Below are positions 8,358 to 17,019 of a DNA stretch of 64,000 nucleotides, piece after piece (the first letter of the stretch is position 1; every line of letters starts with the position of its first letter). The notes under the pieces were generated by a model. It was not told the DNA's origin. It saw nothing but the letters and a program-made list of their open reading frames with translations, and ran no database searches. Source of the DNA: Stigmatella ashevillena (GTDB taxonomy: Bacteria; Myxococcota; Myxococcia; Myxococcales; Myxococcaceae); the NCBI RefSeq assembly GCF_028368975.1, contig NZ_JAQNDM010000002.1:6876425-6940424 (forward strand). Reading direction: 5' to 3'. The position numbers and the translations under genes are program-made.

Positions 8358-9797
8358 TCACGGGAGTGGGGTCGGGGGAACATGGACGACCTCGATAGGG
8401 AGACCGGCGCCCTCGAACATCTTCCTGAGTGCACCTGCGAACTTCTCCTCAGCGACGATCCACCGGATGGGCGTCCCATGGGCGACCTTGAGCTGGCGCC
8501 TCGCCTGATCCAGCAGCTTGTGACGACCCTCGAAGATCTCGAGAAAGTTCAGCCTCTTGTCGACCCATTTCGCGTAACCGGTGGCTTTGACCTCGAGGAG
8601 AACCCCCTGGTCGAAGCCATCGAAGTCCACCTCCTCGCTACCCACCTTGACGCGGTAGGCATAGCCCTTGGGCGCCCCCGTCATCTGGGATTGATAGGTC
8701 CGGGCGCTCTCGGACATGGACTCGTCCGCCTGGACCCATTTCCCCGGGGCACCAGAGCTGGGCGGCGCAGCCTGAGCACCTGCATTACCGCCGGAGCTGC
8801 CTCCCGCCGCCATGGCCACGGCGTTGGGGGCCAGCGCGATGGTGACGCCCTCGGCAGTGATGGCGGCCGACTCCACCTGAGCCAAAGCTGGGGCCGTCCA
8901 GCGGATGTTCAGCTGCGTCTCGGCCACCACCGCCGCCTGCCCGGCCCCAGGCAACTTCGGCAGCGTCGCCGCCATGCCCGAAGCCGTGTTCCCCAGGGCC
9001 ACCGTGCCCAGCATGACGAAGGCTCGTGCTGCCTTCTCCCCCATCGTGTCCCCGAACTTCTCTCCGGAGGCGTAGATGCCATCGAAGGTGCTGGCCTTGT
9101 CCACTTCCTTTATCAGCACCAGCCACCCATCAATGAGGCGCCACACCGTGTCCCACCCCAGGTACCCGATGGCCCCCAACGTCAACAGAGCAGCCACACC
9201 CTTGCTGACGGGCTCGGGCAGTGCGAGCAAGATCGCGTACAGGGTCAGGCCGCCCACCACTGTCGCTACCACCGCCTGGGGGTTCACCATCCGCCCGAGT
9301 TCTTCCTTCATGGCTCCCAGCACCTTGCTGTGAGCAATGGCCATCGCCAACGCGTACTTGGCATCCCCATCCAGGAAGGGCTTGTCCACCAGCAGGCGCA
9401 GGCAATCTCCGCCTCCCCACGTGTGCTCACACCACAGCAGGTAGCGGCGCTTCAGCTCCTCGTTTTCGGGCAACAGGCGCAGGTTCCTGGTGCTCCCCGG
9501 CTCCGAGACAAGGAGCCGTCGGCTTCTCCCCTCGTAGCTGTACCAGCCGCTTCGCTCGGGCACTCCGAACAACTGCCGGGCGTGCTCCAGGGGCCGCTCA
9601 ACCGGAGGCACGGAGGGGGCATGTTGCGCGACGGCCTTCTTGAACTCCTTTTCGCTCACCGCCACTGGGGTCACGTCTCGGCGCGGAGTGTGGACGATGG
9701 GGTCGCCCTGGCCTGTGTCCAAGCGGACCACCCCCTTCCTTGAGGCGCTGCACCCAGAGAGCAACACGAACAGCAGCAGGACCGCCGAGCGTGGCAT
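8358..9797 (-). CDS. SitA5-like polymorphic lipoprotein toxin with Tox-REase-5 domain (pair 2)
   Basis: This 479-residue protein resembles the SitA5 family of myxobacterial toxins exchanged through the outer membrane. Start ATG 9797 follows an AGGAGG ribosome site. The type II signal ends LLSGC with Cys16. The conserved delivery part has VVRLDTGQGDPIVHTPR (23-39), ARQLFGVPERSGWYSYEGRS and two hydrophobic segments (about 175-193 and 199-215). A low-complexity Ala/Gly linker (about 340-363) leads to the toxin domain. There, VDFDGFDQG (390-398) and LLEVKA (Glu402, Lys404) give the D...ExK core of a restriction-endonuclease fold, close to Tox-REase-5. The Imm52 gene follows at once. Family and domain names are recalled from motifs, not from a search. 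Confidence 0.82.
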   Translation of the reverse strand: MPRSAVLLLFVLLSGCSASRKGVVRLDTGQGDPIVHTPRRDVTPVAVSEKEFKKAVAQHAPSVPPVERPLEHARQLFGVPERSGWYSYEGRSRRLLVSEPGSTRNLRLLPENEELKRRYLLWCEHTWGGGDCLRLLVDKPFLDGDAKYALAMAIAHSKVLGAMKEELGRMVNPQAVVATVVGGLTLYAILLALPEPVSKGVAALLTLGAIGYLGWDTVWRLIDGWLVLIKEVDKASTFDGIYASGEKFGDTMGEKAARAFVMLGTVALGNTASGMAATLPKLPGAGQAAVVAETQLNIRWTAPALAQVESAAITAEGVTIALAPNAVAMAAGGSSGGNAGAQAAPPSSGAPGKWVQADESMSESARTYQSQMTGAPKGYAYRVKVGSEEVDFDGFDQGVLLEVKATGYAKWVDKRLNFLEIFEGRHKLLDQARRQLKVAHGTPIRWIVAEEKFAGALRKMFEGAGLPIEVVHVPPTPLP

Positions 9798-9986
9798 GTG
9801 GAGCCTCCTGGCCATGGCTCCCGCGCGCCAGGAGCACGACCCGAGATTACAGGGGAGCCATCACATGCCCGTCAATCATGGGGGCTCGCGGACACCTGGA
9901 ACCAGCACGGGCAACTCACGCCCGCCATGGCCTATGAGCGCTGCACCGGCTGCCTCCCAGGCATTCAAGGTGCTCCGGCCTGCTCC

Positions 9987-10113
9987 GGCGTGCGACATAC
10001 GTGCAACACGGATGGAGGAAGCCACTAACCATCCATGACTACGGAGTTAAAAAGGGGAGGTGGCGGGAATCGAACCCGCCGCTCGGATCTTCTGGCGAGA
10101 GCGCTCCCACTCC
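9987..10113. repeat. Integrase 3'-tail remnant plus att-like tRNA T-arm repeat
   Basis: The plus strand encodes ATRMEEATNHP then a stop (to 10037), matching the ATRVEGATNHP end of the intact integrase at 26127-27344; the rest of this integrase is gone. It is followed by a minus-strand T-arm-like stem at 10059-10080, then CTCGGATCTTCTGGCGAGAG. The 46 bp at 10062-10107 match 27367-27412 with three differences. The site therefore looks like the right end of an earlier insertion. It lies just upstream of toxin pair 2. Confidence 0.6.
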
Positions 10114-10114
10114 A

Positions 10115-10265
10115 GTGCCGGACGGCGTTTTCGTTCCGGGCGAAGACGGCGTGCGCTTCGAGGCGTTGCCGCCGCCCACGCAAGGAGAGGTGGAGCGGTT
10201 GCTGAGGGTGGTGCGCCACCGGGTGCAGCGGCTCTTGCGTCTTCGCTCCGGGCGCGCAACTGCGG
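10115..10265 (+). pseudogene. IS91-like transposase internal fragment
   Basis: The plus-strand frame reads VPDGVFVPGEDGVRFEALPP, then PTQGEVERLLRVVRHRVQRL. This is a mid-protein segment of IS91-family-like transposases, which carry a similar DGVFV...PPPT block. No start, catalytic Tyr region or C-terminus remains. Its relatives in the window are the N- and C-terminal scraps at 27.5-27.8 and 29.4-29.7 kb. Confidence 0.5.
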
Positions 10266-10454
10266 CCATTTCCGGTCCTCCAAGCAGGAGTGGAGGAGGC
10301 GAGTGGACGGTGGGAACATGCTCCCCCTCCCCGTCCAACCTGGATCGCCGTCCCCTCGGGTAGCATCACATACACTGGATGCATTGATGACGCACACCTG
10401 CCGCTGCGCCCGCGAACCGCATGGGCCCGCAGCCTACCCCAAGGACCCTGTCCC

Positions 10455-11660
10455 ATGACCTCCACCCCTGGAGCGCCGTCCTCGCTTGCCCTGTTCCTCC
10501 TGGCTCCCGCCCTGCTCCTGGCGTGCGGCAGCGGCTCCCAAGGCGGCACCCCGTGCGGGAACACGCTCGCCCCTCCCACCACGGCCTATGCCTTCACCGA
10601 CAACGTGGCACCTTCCGCCCACCCGCCGCGAGGGCTCCAGCCCAGCCAGGTGCCACAGTTCGTGAGCATCAGCTGGGACGACAACAGCCGCGAGGATGGC
10701 ATGGCGTGGGCGCTCGAGCTGGCCGCGGCGCGGAAGAACCCGGATGGGACTCCCGTGAACATGACGTTCTTCATGACCACGAAGTTCATCGCGCGGGACG
10801 CCATCACCGATCCGAAGGCGCTCAAGAAGATCTGGCGCGAGGCCCTGGCCGCGGGCCACGAGGTGGCGCTCCACAGCGTGACCCACGAGACGAGCAAGAG
10901 CGCGGACGCGAACCGTTGGACCGAAGAGCTCACCGGCACCCTTGACGCGCTCACGAAGGACTACGACGCGAACGAGGAGCCTTGGGACACGTCGCTGAAG
11001 AGCGGTCCGGGGCTCCCGAGAGAGCCGCTGGTCGGCTAGCGCACGCCGGTGCTCGCGACGAACGATCTGCTCATGCCCGTCCTGAAGGCCCACGGGGTCT
11101 GGTACGACTCCAGCCTGGAGGAAGGCTTCCAGGACGACCAGGATGGGACCGACTTCCTCTGGCCCTACACGCTGGACAGCGGCTCTCCGGGGGACGCGTT
11201 CCTGGCGGCGCAGGGCGTCCAAGACACGAAGGCCCCCATCACCCGGCATGCGGGCCTCTGGGAGCTGCCGGTCTACACCTTCATCACCCCGCCAGAGATC
11301 CGGGCGGCGCTCAAATACCGCGTGAGCTGGTTCGACGACAAGAGCGGAAAGATCACGGGCTTCGACTTCAACCTGCTCACCCACTCCATGTTCCAGATGA
11401 ACAAGGCAGAGTTCCTGGCGACGCTCAAATACACGCTGGATCAGCGGCTCCGGGGCAACCGCGCGCCCTTCCTCATCACCTTGCACTCTGACTACTACTC
11501 GCCCGAGTTTACGTATGCGCCCAACATCACCAGCGCTGAGCGCCGGGCCGCGATCGAGGAGTTCCTCGACTACGCACTCAGCAAGCCAGAAGTCCGGGTC
11601 CGCTCCTACAAGGAGATCTTCGACTGGATGCGCAGCCCCGCTGCGATGGAGTGCCACTAG
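10455..11660 (+). pseudogene. Polysaccharide deacetylase-like lipoprotein with in-frame amber codon
   Basis: A reading frame of 401 codons is interrupted only by TAG at 11037-11039 (codon 195). ATG 10455 starts MTSTPGAPSSLALFLLAPAL with a lipobox LLLAC. The NodB-like fold is visible: VPQFVSISWDDNS replaces the usual TFDDG, followed by NMTFFMTTKF and GHEVALHSVTHE. After the stop the same frame reads RTPVLATNDLLMPVLKAHG then VWYDSS, the segment that normally follows G(F/Y)RTP. So a TAC (Tyr) to TAG change is the simplest explanation. Downstream parts look intact (ITLHSDYYSPEF). It is either a recent pseudogene, a read-through case or a base error. It lies between the att-like site and repeat R2. 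Confidence 0.72.
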
Positions 11661-11739
11661 CGAGCGCGAATGTCCTGCGCCTTTCTATGCGCCCTTCCTA
11701 TGCGTTTACGCGCCACGCCGGATTGGGTCCGCCAAGAAC

Positions 11740-11838
11740 CGATTGGGTCCCAAAATGTAAGCCCCGCCCCCTTTCTCAGAGGGAGGACGCTTGAGAGCGG
11801 CGGGTTGCTCTGCTTGGGAGCGGCGGGTTTCGAACCCG
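11740..11838. repeat. Direct repeat with 29813-29911 (left copy)
   Basis: From ATTGGGTCCC through CTTTCTCAGAG to GCGGCGGGTTGCTCTGCTTG and the T-arm-like end TCGAACCCGC, this stretch matches 29813-29911 in the same orientation with about 80% identity by eye. It runs directly into repeat R2. The two copies lie 18 kb apart and enclose the kinase operon, the prophage and pgk. Confidence 0.6.
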
Positions 11839-11991
11839 CGTCGGGCGGTGCGAAACTCCCAGCGGTATCGCGCCCTTACCTCGTAACCGCCCGGAACGAC
11901 TTGGATTCGATATCCCGCCGCGTCCCACGTAGTCCCGCCCCGTTCCAGTTCGTTCCGCACTCTCACGCAACATAGACGCAACATGGCGGAG
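11819..11991. repeat. tRNA-3'-end-like att repeat R2 (right of toxin pair 2)
   Basis: This is the second copy of R1, in the same orientation. The minus strand carries T-arm GCGGGTTCGAAACCCGC and acceptor-like CGCTCCCA, with the long variable-arm-like segment. It is followed on the plus strand by CGATATCCCGCCGCGTCCC, degenerate decamers, and GCAACATAGACGCAACATGG, which resembles an integrase tail. R1 and R2 differ mostly in the acceptor end, suggesting insertion at related tRNA genes. Confidence 0.6.
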
Positions 11992-12076
11992 CCCTCCATC
12001 ATTGCGCAGTAGAAGGGACGGAAGACCCTCCGCCCCCACAAGCCCCGCTCGATTAGGACTTCACTCACCTTGGTTT

Positions 12077-12637
12077 TCAGCCGATACCGGCAACTTGGCG
12101 TAAGGTGTTCGAATCGGTCGACTCCGCAGTGAGTTGCCGCGTATGCGGGTGATAGCTCCAAGCGGTGTCAGCCCCAATGAGGGCTCCCCAGATGGGGTAG
12201 TTCGGCAAGCCCAGGCCAGAGAATTCCGCACCGTATAAGCTACTCAAAAGCGCGAAATCTGCTTGGCTCGGCAACTGCATTCCGACACTGGCGCACAGAT
12301 TGACCGCGTTCTGCCAAGTCGAGCCTTGCCTTGCCAGGAACTCCAGGCCCCTGATCCCTTTCACCGTCAACATATAATGAGTGTCACTGCCAGCAGTTCC
12401 CAGTGCAGTGATGGTGCTCTGACCGTTACGCAACACCGTCACCATGCCTTGTGCATCAACTCTCGCGACAGATTCATCGCTGCTGCTGTAGTTTGTTGCG
12501 CCCGGAGAGGGCCGCGAGAAACTCAAGAAACTCGGCAACTGCACAGGCAGCCTGATTTCACCATGAAGGTAAACCGCCATGAATCGGTGCGCCGTCAAAT
12601 CGAGTTCATAGGCGGCACCATCAGTCACATCGCTCAT
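12077..12637 (-). CDS. Ig-like (Big_2) plus C-type-lectin-like domain protein
   Basis: This 186-residue protein looks foreign: its GC content is well below that of its neighbours. ATG 12637 follows ACAGGAG eight bases upstream. Residues about 15-95 fit a bacterial Ig-like fold (YSSSDESVARVDAQGMVTV then STITALGTA). Residues 95-186 resemble the intimin/invasin C-type-lectin-like module (W..AV.LC...GMQLPSQADF..LSSLYG). There is no signal peptide. The protein ends about where repeat R2 begins, so the C-terminus may be truncated. Intimin-like modules of this kind also occur on phage tail and injection-device proteins; the role here is unknown. Confidence 0.6.
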   Translation of the reverse strand: MSDVTDGAAYELDLTAHRFMAVYLHGEIRLPVQLPSFLSFSRPSPGATNYSSSDESVARVDAQGMVTVLRNGQSTITALGTAGSDTHYMLTVKGIRGLEFLARQGSTWQNAVNLCASVGMQLPSQADFALLSSLYGAEFSGLGLPNYPIWGALIGADTAWSYHPHTRQLTAESTDSNTLRQVAGIG

Positions 12638-13081
12638 CTGGGAAACTCCTGTGATAACTCACCCGACGCCATCATGACTCGGGGGCTTGGGTTGAACGGG
12701 AGAACAAAACTAGGTCCGCTACGACTATGACGCAAAGGCAAAGCCGCTGGGGCGCAGTGCGGTAATATCACGATGCCCAAATCTCCCCCTGCGACCATCT
12801 TCGCGGGCCCTGTGGTGTTTGCATAGGCGCCCCCGCGTGCGAAGTCTTGTCATTCTCAGTTACGCCCAATAAACGACAGCAATCGATACCGTGACGGGCG
12901 AAGAGTGAGCCGACTCCCTTTCGGCGAAAGGAAGCCGACACCGAGCGTAACTCAGACCGTACTGATGGTGTCTGCGTCCTGCTCGCGACGACGAAGGCGC
13001 CTCAAGCCCAGCGCGATAAGGGCTTCGTTTCTTACTGGCTGCTGAGCCCCTCAAAGCATCAAGGGCCAGCAAGGGGGGCGG
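12638..13081. other. Intergenic, 444 bp, no gene seen
   Basis: This lies between the kinase-like gene (ending at 13082) and the Ig/lectin-like gene, and presumably holds the latter's promoter. A 70-codon minus-strand frame (12860-13072) has no recognisable protein and no ribosome site. Confidence 0.5.
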
Positions 13082-14221
13082 CTACGCCGTGGTGTTCTCA
13101 CCTAGAGAATGCTGTAGCTCCGTCCCAGCCATCCTTCTTCCAGCCTCATCCATGACGCTCATCAGTTCCGCGACCACATCTTCAGGGTTGAACGTCAACT
13201 CTCCGAGCCAGCGGCTCAAATCCGCCACCAGCGCCCCTGCCGTCTGGTAGCGCTCTCCGGGCATGGGATGAAGAAGCTTGCGGAGCGTGATGCGAAGGCC
13301 CTCATAGAGGTTTGCCGTCAACCGATCCACGTCCGCTTGCGTGTAGGTCGCCGCGCGCCAGATCGCATCCTCCAGCAGAGGGCTGCACCTCGAAAGCTGC
13401 GCCCGTTGGATGGCACGCATGACTCGGCGAAGCTGTGAGGGATTGAGGGACGCCTTCACCTCTTCGGTCACCTCATCCGGGGCATAGAGAAGATTATTGC
13501 CCGTGGACATTTCGAGCATGAGAACGCCCAGGGAGAAGAGATCCGAGCGTGCGTCAACGCGCTTGCCCAGAAGCATTTCCGGCGAGGAATAGAAGCCATC
13601 CCCTTGCAGGCGACGAGCAGTGGAAGGCACGCGCCCCGGCAAGGTGGAAAGTGCGAGGCCGAAATCAGAAACTCGAACGATTCCGTTCCAGTCCAGGAAG
13701 ACGTGATCCGCATCGATGGCGCGGTGAACGATCTTCAAGGGGCGCTGCCATTGCTCGCCTTTTACACCGTGCGCGAACGCCAATACATCTGCGATCCGGG
13801 CACCGACAAACATCGTGAAATGAGGCGAATACCACCGTCGGCACTCCCCCACGAGCGTCAGCAGAGAACTCAAGCTATTACCGCTCGGATACTCGCTGAT
13901 CACGTACCAAGTCCCCTCAACCTTTTTCAGCCCATGGACTTCAAGAATCCCCGGGTGGGCAAGAAACTTTGAGAGGCGCACCTGCTCTTCCAGCCTCACC
14001 CGAGCCCGCTTGATTCTCGATATCGGCGTGGTCGTAGCACTCGAAGGGCCAACCGCCTTGATCAGCACCTTATCTTGGGGCCGCCCTCCTTCACGTCGCC
14101 AAGCCAAAAGGAGGTGAACCCCCTGGTGAATCTCCCCCAAGTCTTCGCGGAACTCGTACTGAAAACCGTTCTCCTCGAAGAGAATCGCCCCTTTTGGAAC
14201 TCCAAAACCGGTTGCTGACAT
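13082..14221 (-). CDS. Protein kinase-like protein lacking the catalytic Asp (probable pseudokinase)
   Basis: This is a 379-residue Hanks-type kinase fold. ATG 14221 follows GGAGGG. The VAIK-type Lys is present (VLIKAV, Lys55) and the metal-binding DFG is intact (SDFGLAL, 186-188). The catalytic loop reads HRAIDADHV (166-174) where active kinases have HRDxKxxN, so Asp, Lys and Asn are all changed. The glycine loop (LGEIHQGV) is also poor. The activation-segment end SPEMLLGKR and the helical lobe DLFSLGVLMLEMSTG are normal. There is no transmembrane segment. The gene follows the receptor kinase by 160 bp on the same strand. It may be a regulatory pseudokinase of that kinase; this is inference. 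Confidence 0.75.
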   Translation of the reverse strand: MSATGFGVPKGAILFEENGFQYEFREDLGEIHQGVHLLLAWRREGGRPQDKVLIKAVGPSSATTTPISRIKRARVRLEEQVRLSKFLAHPGILEVHGLKKVEGTWYVISEYPSGNSLSSLLTLVGECRRWYSPHFTMFVGARIADVLAFAHGVKGEQWQRPLKIVHRAIDADHVFLDWNGIVRVSDFGLALSTLPGRVPSTARRLQGDGFYSSPEMLLGKRVDARSDLFSLGVLMLEMSTGNNLLYAPDEVTEEVKASLNPSQLRRVMRAIQRAQLSRCSPLLEDAIWRAATYTQADVDRLTANLYEGLRITLRKLLHPMPGERYQTAGALVADLSRWLGELTFNPEDVVAELMSVMDEAGRRMAGTELQHSLGENTTA

Positions 14222-14380
14222 GTTCGTCCCTCCGCTCGCGTGGCACCGAGCCGACGCGACGCAGGGGAATATTACCCGCAGGATTGGGAAAAAGGGAACT
14301 ACCCCCCAGGTCATCCGATGTTGCTCGAGCGAGCGGGCGAAAATCTGAGCCTACCTGTCACGTCCCCCCGGCACATGTTC

Positions 14381-16126
14381 TCAGGGCCAGCGGTCCACAA
14401 CGGTACCTTCGTTAAAGTTGCTAGCCTGCACGCGACCGTCCTTGAACCCATAGGAGCGGCTCTCCACCACGAAGCAAACAGGTCTCTCGTCCTGCCCAGG
14501 GAGCTTCACGCGGTCGTACCGCACCACAAGCGCAGGCCCGTCCGCGCGGCCCATCTTGTCCGAGAGGTAGTAAGCCTTCCCGTAGAAGCGGGTCCCAGGG
14601 GGGGCCACTTCGAGCTGCCTCCGATAATGCCCCTTCCCCTTCGGGACAACCCCCACCACTTCTGAGCCAGGGGTGAACCAGATCTGCTCATCTCTGCCGT
14701 GCCGGTCGTCGAGGACGAGCGAGAAGCGGTCGAAGTATCTCCAGTGAAGATCATTCACCATGGCACTCTCAGCGCCGTCCGGACAGGTGAAGGACTCGGG
14801 CCGGATCTGAGAACTGGGGCAGCCCGCTGCCAGTGCCGCAACAAGGGACAGCGCCGCGCATTCGGTAGCACTGACCTTGTTCCGAACGCGCGTGGGGCGC
14901 CCTTGGATCGAGACTTCGGGTGACGGCATCTTCACGGTTGAACCTTCCTTCTGGCCAGCGTCCGTCGCCGAGGGGAGGACCATCGGCGCGAGACTCGGGA
15001 GGGACATATCAAGGGGGGAGGTCATCGGCGGTGCGGAATGGTCCAGAATCGGGGAGGGAGCGTCTCCAGAGACGTGCCAGAAGGTCACAGCCGCAGTCAG
15101 GGCTATCACCAGTGCGGCGCCTGCGGCGAGCGCCCTTGAGGCCCTTCTGGGCGGCGTAAGGCCGTTGGAAGGCACCCCAGGAGGTCCCCCAACCCCGGAA
15201 GGCTCGGACGGCCACTGCTCGGAGGGGGCATGGGCGGGCACCATGTACTCGGCCCCCGAGCGCTCCAGGTGCTCTTCCAACTCGCGACGCAGGGCATCGG
15301 TGTCAACGGGGCGCTTGGAGGGATCCCGGGAAAGAATCCTCTCGACCAACTCGCTGAGCGCCAAGGGTATTCGGGGATTCACCCTCCGTACAGGAGGAGG
15401 TGGCATCAAGGGGTTGTTCGGGGCGATGCGCGGTCTGTTTTCCGCAGGTCGTGGGTCCGTCAGCAGTTCATAGAGCATGACTCCCAGCGCGAAGATCTCG
15501 TCGGCCACCTTGAAGGCATATCGTGCTCGGTGCTCGTTCTTGTGCTCGCGCAGGAACTTGAATTGCTCGGGTGCTCGGAAGCGCTCGGTCCCCGGTGGCA
15601 ACCCTTCTTCCGTCAAGTCTTCGGCCAGTGTGTAGGTCGCGCAGCCGAAGTCGATGATGATGGGCTCCCCATCGCTCTTTCGGATCAGGACGTTGACCAG
15701 CTTCAAATCCCGATGAAGTACGCCTCGCTCATGCATGTACGACAGCGCGGACGCGAGCTTGACGAAGACTCGCAAAATCTCGTGGATCGTGGGGTGCTTG
15801 CGCTCCTTCCACTCCGCCAGCGTCCAGCCGTCCACATATTCCAACGCGACATACATATTGCCCGTTTCCGCGTATCCATGTCCTTGCGGTCGGATGATGT
15901 TGGGATGGTTTAGCATGAGGAGTGTTGTCGCCTCACGCACCATCCGTGCATGCGTCTGCTTGTCATCCCCGCTGGCTTCGCGGTGGCGCGCCATCTTGAG
16001 CGCATAAGGCTTGCCGTTCTTCTCCACCAAGTAGACGACGGCAAACCCACCGTTGCCGAGTTCCCTTGAAACATGCCAGCCGTCAACAAGGGCACCAGAT
16101 GGCAGCCTCAGCAGATTCGATGTCAT
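14381..16126 (-). CDS. Transmembrane Ser/Thr protein kinase (PknB-like)
   Basis: This 581-residue receptor-type kinase has a cytoplasmic catalytic domain (about 16-290). Its glycine loop is GNGGFAVVY (24-32), followed by ALK with Lys44, HRDLK (138-142), DFG (159-161) and APE (185-187), all intact. A Pro/Gly-rich juxtamembrane region and one transmembrane helix (about 332-350) lead to a periplasmic C-terminal region with no recognised domain. Its ATG overlaps the stop of the DUF2381 gene upstream (ATGA at 16123-16126). DUF2381 proteins next to kinases are a recurring myxobacterial arrangement; a sensor-plus-kinase pair is inferred. The target is unknown. Confidence 0.9.
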   Translation of the reverse strand: MTSNLLRLPSGALVDGWHVSRELGNGGFAVVYLVEKNGKPYALKMARHREASGDDKQTHARMVREATTLLMLNHPNIIRPQGHGYAETGNMYVALEYVDGWTLAEWKERKHPTIHEILRVFVKLASALSYMHERGVLHRDLKLVNVLIRKSDGEPIIIDFGCATYTLAEDLTEEGLPPGTERFRAPEQFKFLREHKNEHRARYAFKVADEIFALGVMLYELLTDPRPAENRPRIAPNNPLMPPPPVRRVNPRIPLALSELVERILSRDPSKRPVDTDALRRELEEHLERSGAEYMVPAHAPSEQWPSEPSGVGGPPGVPSNGLTPPRRASRALAAGAALVIALTAAVTFWHVSGDAPSPILDHSAPPMTSPLDMSLPSLAPMVLPSATDAGQKEGSTVKMPSPEVSIQGRPTRVRNKVSATECAALSLVAALAAGCPSSQIRPESFTCPDGAESAMVNDLHWRYFDRFSLVLDDRHGRDEQIWFTPGSEVVGVVPKGKGHYRRQLEVAPPGTRFYGKAYYLSDKMGRADGPALVVRYDRVKLPGQDERPVCFVVESRSYGFKDGRVQASNFNEGTVVDRWP

Positions 16127-16992
16127 TTTTCTCCTCCCCTGACATACTTCGGGAAGCGCACGTCCGGAACCCGAAGACTGCGGCCATCGTTTCCACGCAG
16201 CTCAAGTGTGAAGTGCGTGTCAGTGTTCAGAATTGGTGCGTCCACTACGGCAATCACTTGCCCAAATTCTCCTGGATCGATCATGCCATCACCGTCCACC
16301 ACCAGCCGCGCCCGCAGCACCAAGCCTAGCGTCCCCGTGAACGTTGCTTCTTGCGGTGCCCACTTGAGCTGTCTGGATTGATTTGTAATCTGCATCGACA
16401 CCAGCGCCCAGCCCGTCCCGCGATAGAAGAGCCCTGAGTTTGCTTTAAGGCCCTGCGCTATATCTACAACCTCCTTGAGGGGTACGACTGACACGCCCGC
16501 TTTATCCACATAGCCGAGCAACACGAAATCCTCCGGTAGCGGCACGCGGGGCTGAGTTTCGTCTGGGCAGGGCGCGGTGGGCAGCTCGGGGCGCTGTACA
16601 TCGATCCGGATGTCCACCTCGGCGGGGTCTGTCACCAGCACGAATGCCGCCCGCGACGGCGCCCGTCCATCGGCGAAGAAGACCCCGATCTCGTGGCGCT
16701 CGCCTTCCTGAAGGTCCGTCACGGCTTGAACGATCACCGAGAGTTCCCCTGCGTCCAGCACGCGGATCCGGGACTCCTCAAAGGTGAGGGTCTTCTTCTG
16801 GATCGGAGCTGGAAAGAAGAGCAGCGTCATCGTGCCTTGCGCCACGTGAACCTCGGGCAGTGGCTCAGCGGGGTTACCAGTGACGGTAACGGCTCGTGTG
16901 CGCTCTACGCGCCCCCCAGGCGTCGGCTCAGCTCGTGCCGCAGTCCCCCAGAGGAGCACGAGCGCCAGGGACAATCTAAGCGGTTGGAACAA
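16123..16992 (-). CDS. DUF2381 family exported protein
   Basis: This 289-residue member of the myxobacterial DUF2381 (TIGR02268) family is coupled to the kinase downstream. Translation appears to start at TTG 16992, because AGGAGG stands ten bases upstream and the sequence MFQPLRLSLALVLLWGTAARA is a Sec signal peptide. Family features are HVAQGTMTLLFFPAPI, the segment RIRVLDAGELSVIVQAVTDL, GERHEIGVFFADG and the later W.L.....N. The protein is predicted periplasmic. It may act as the external partner of the receptor kinase, but no direct evidence exists for DUF2381 function. Its 5' edge borders prophage debris. Confidence 0.82.
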   Translation of the reverse strand: MFQPLRLSLALVLLWGTAARAEPTPGGRVERTRAVTVTGNPAEPLPEVHVAQGTMTLLFFPAPIQKKTLTFEESRIRVLDAGELSVIVQAVTDLQEGERHEIGVFFADGRAPSRAAFVLVTDPAEVDIRIDVQRPELPTAPCPDETQPRVPLPEDFVLLGYVDKAGVSVVPLKEVVDIAQGLKANSGLFYRGTGWALVSMQITNQSRQLKWAPQEATFTGTLGLVLRARLVVDGDGMIDPGEFGQVIAVVDAPILNTDTHFTLELRGNDGRSLRVPDVRFPKYVRGGEK

Positions 16993-17019
16993 TGGTGGGT
17001 GACCTCCTGGATGGTCACG

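Noticed and set aside
12860-13072. 70-codon minus-strand frame in the gap before the pseudokinase
   Set aside because: No ribosome site, no homology and shadow-like composition.
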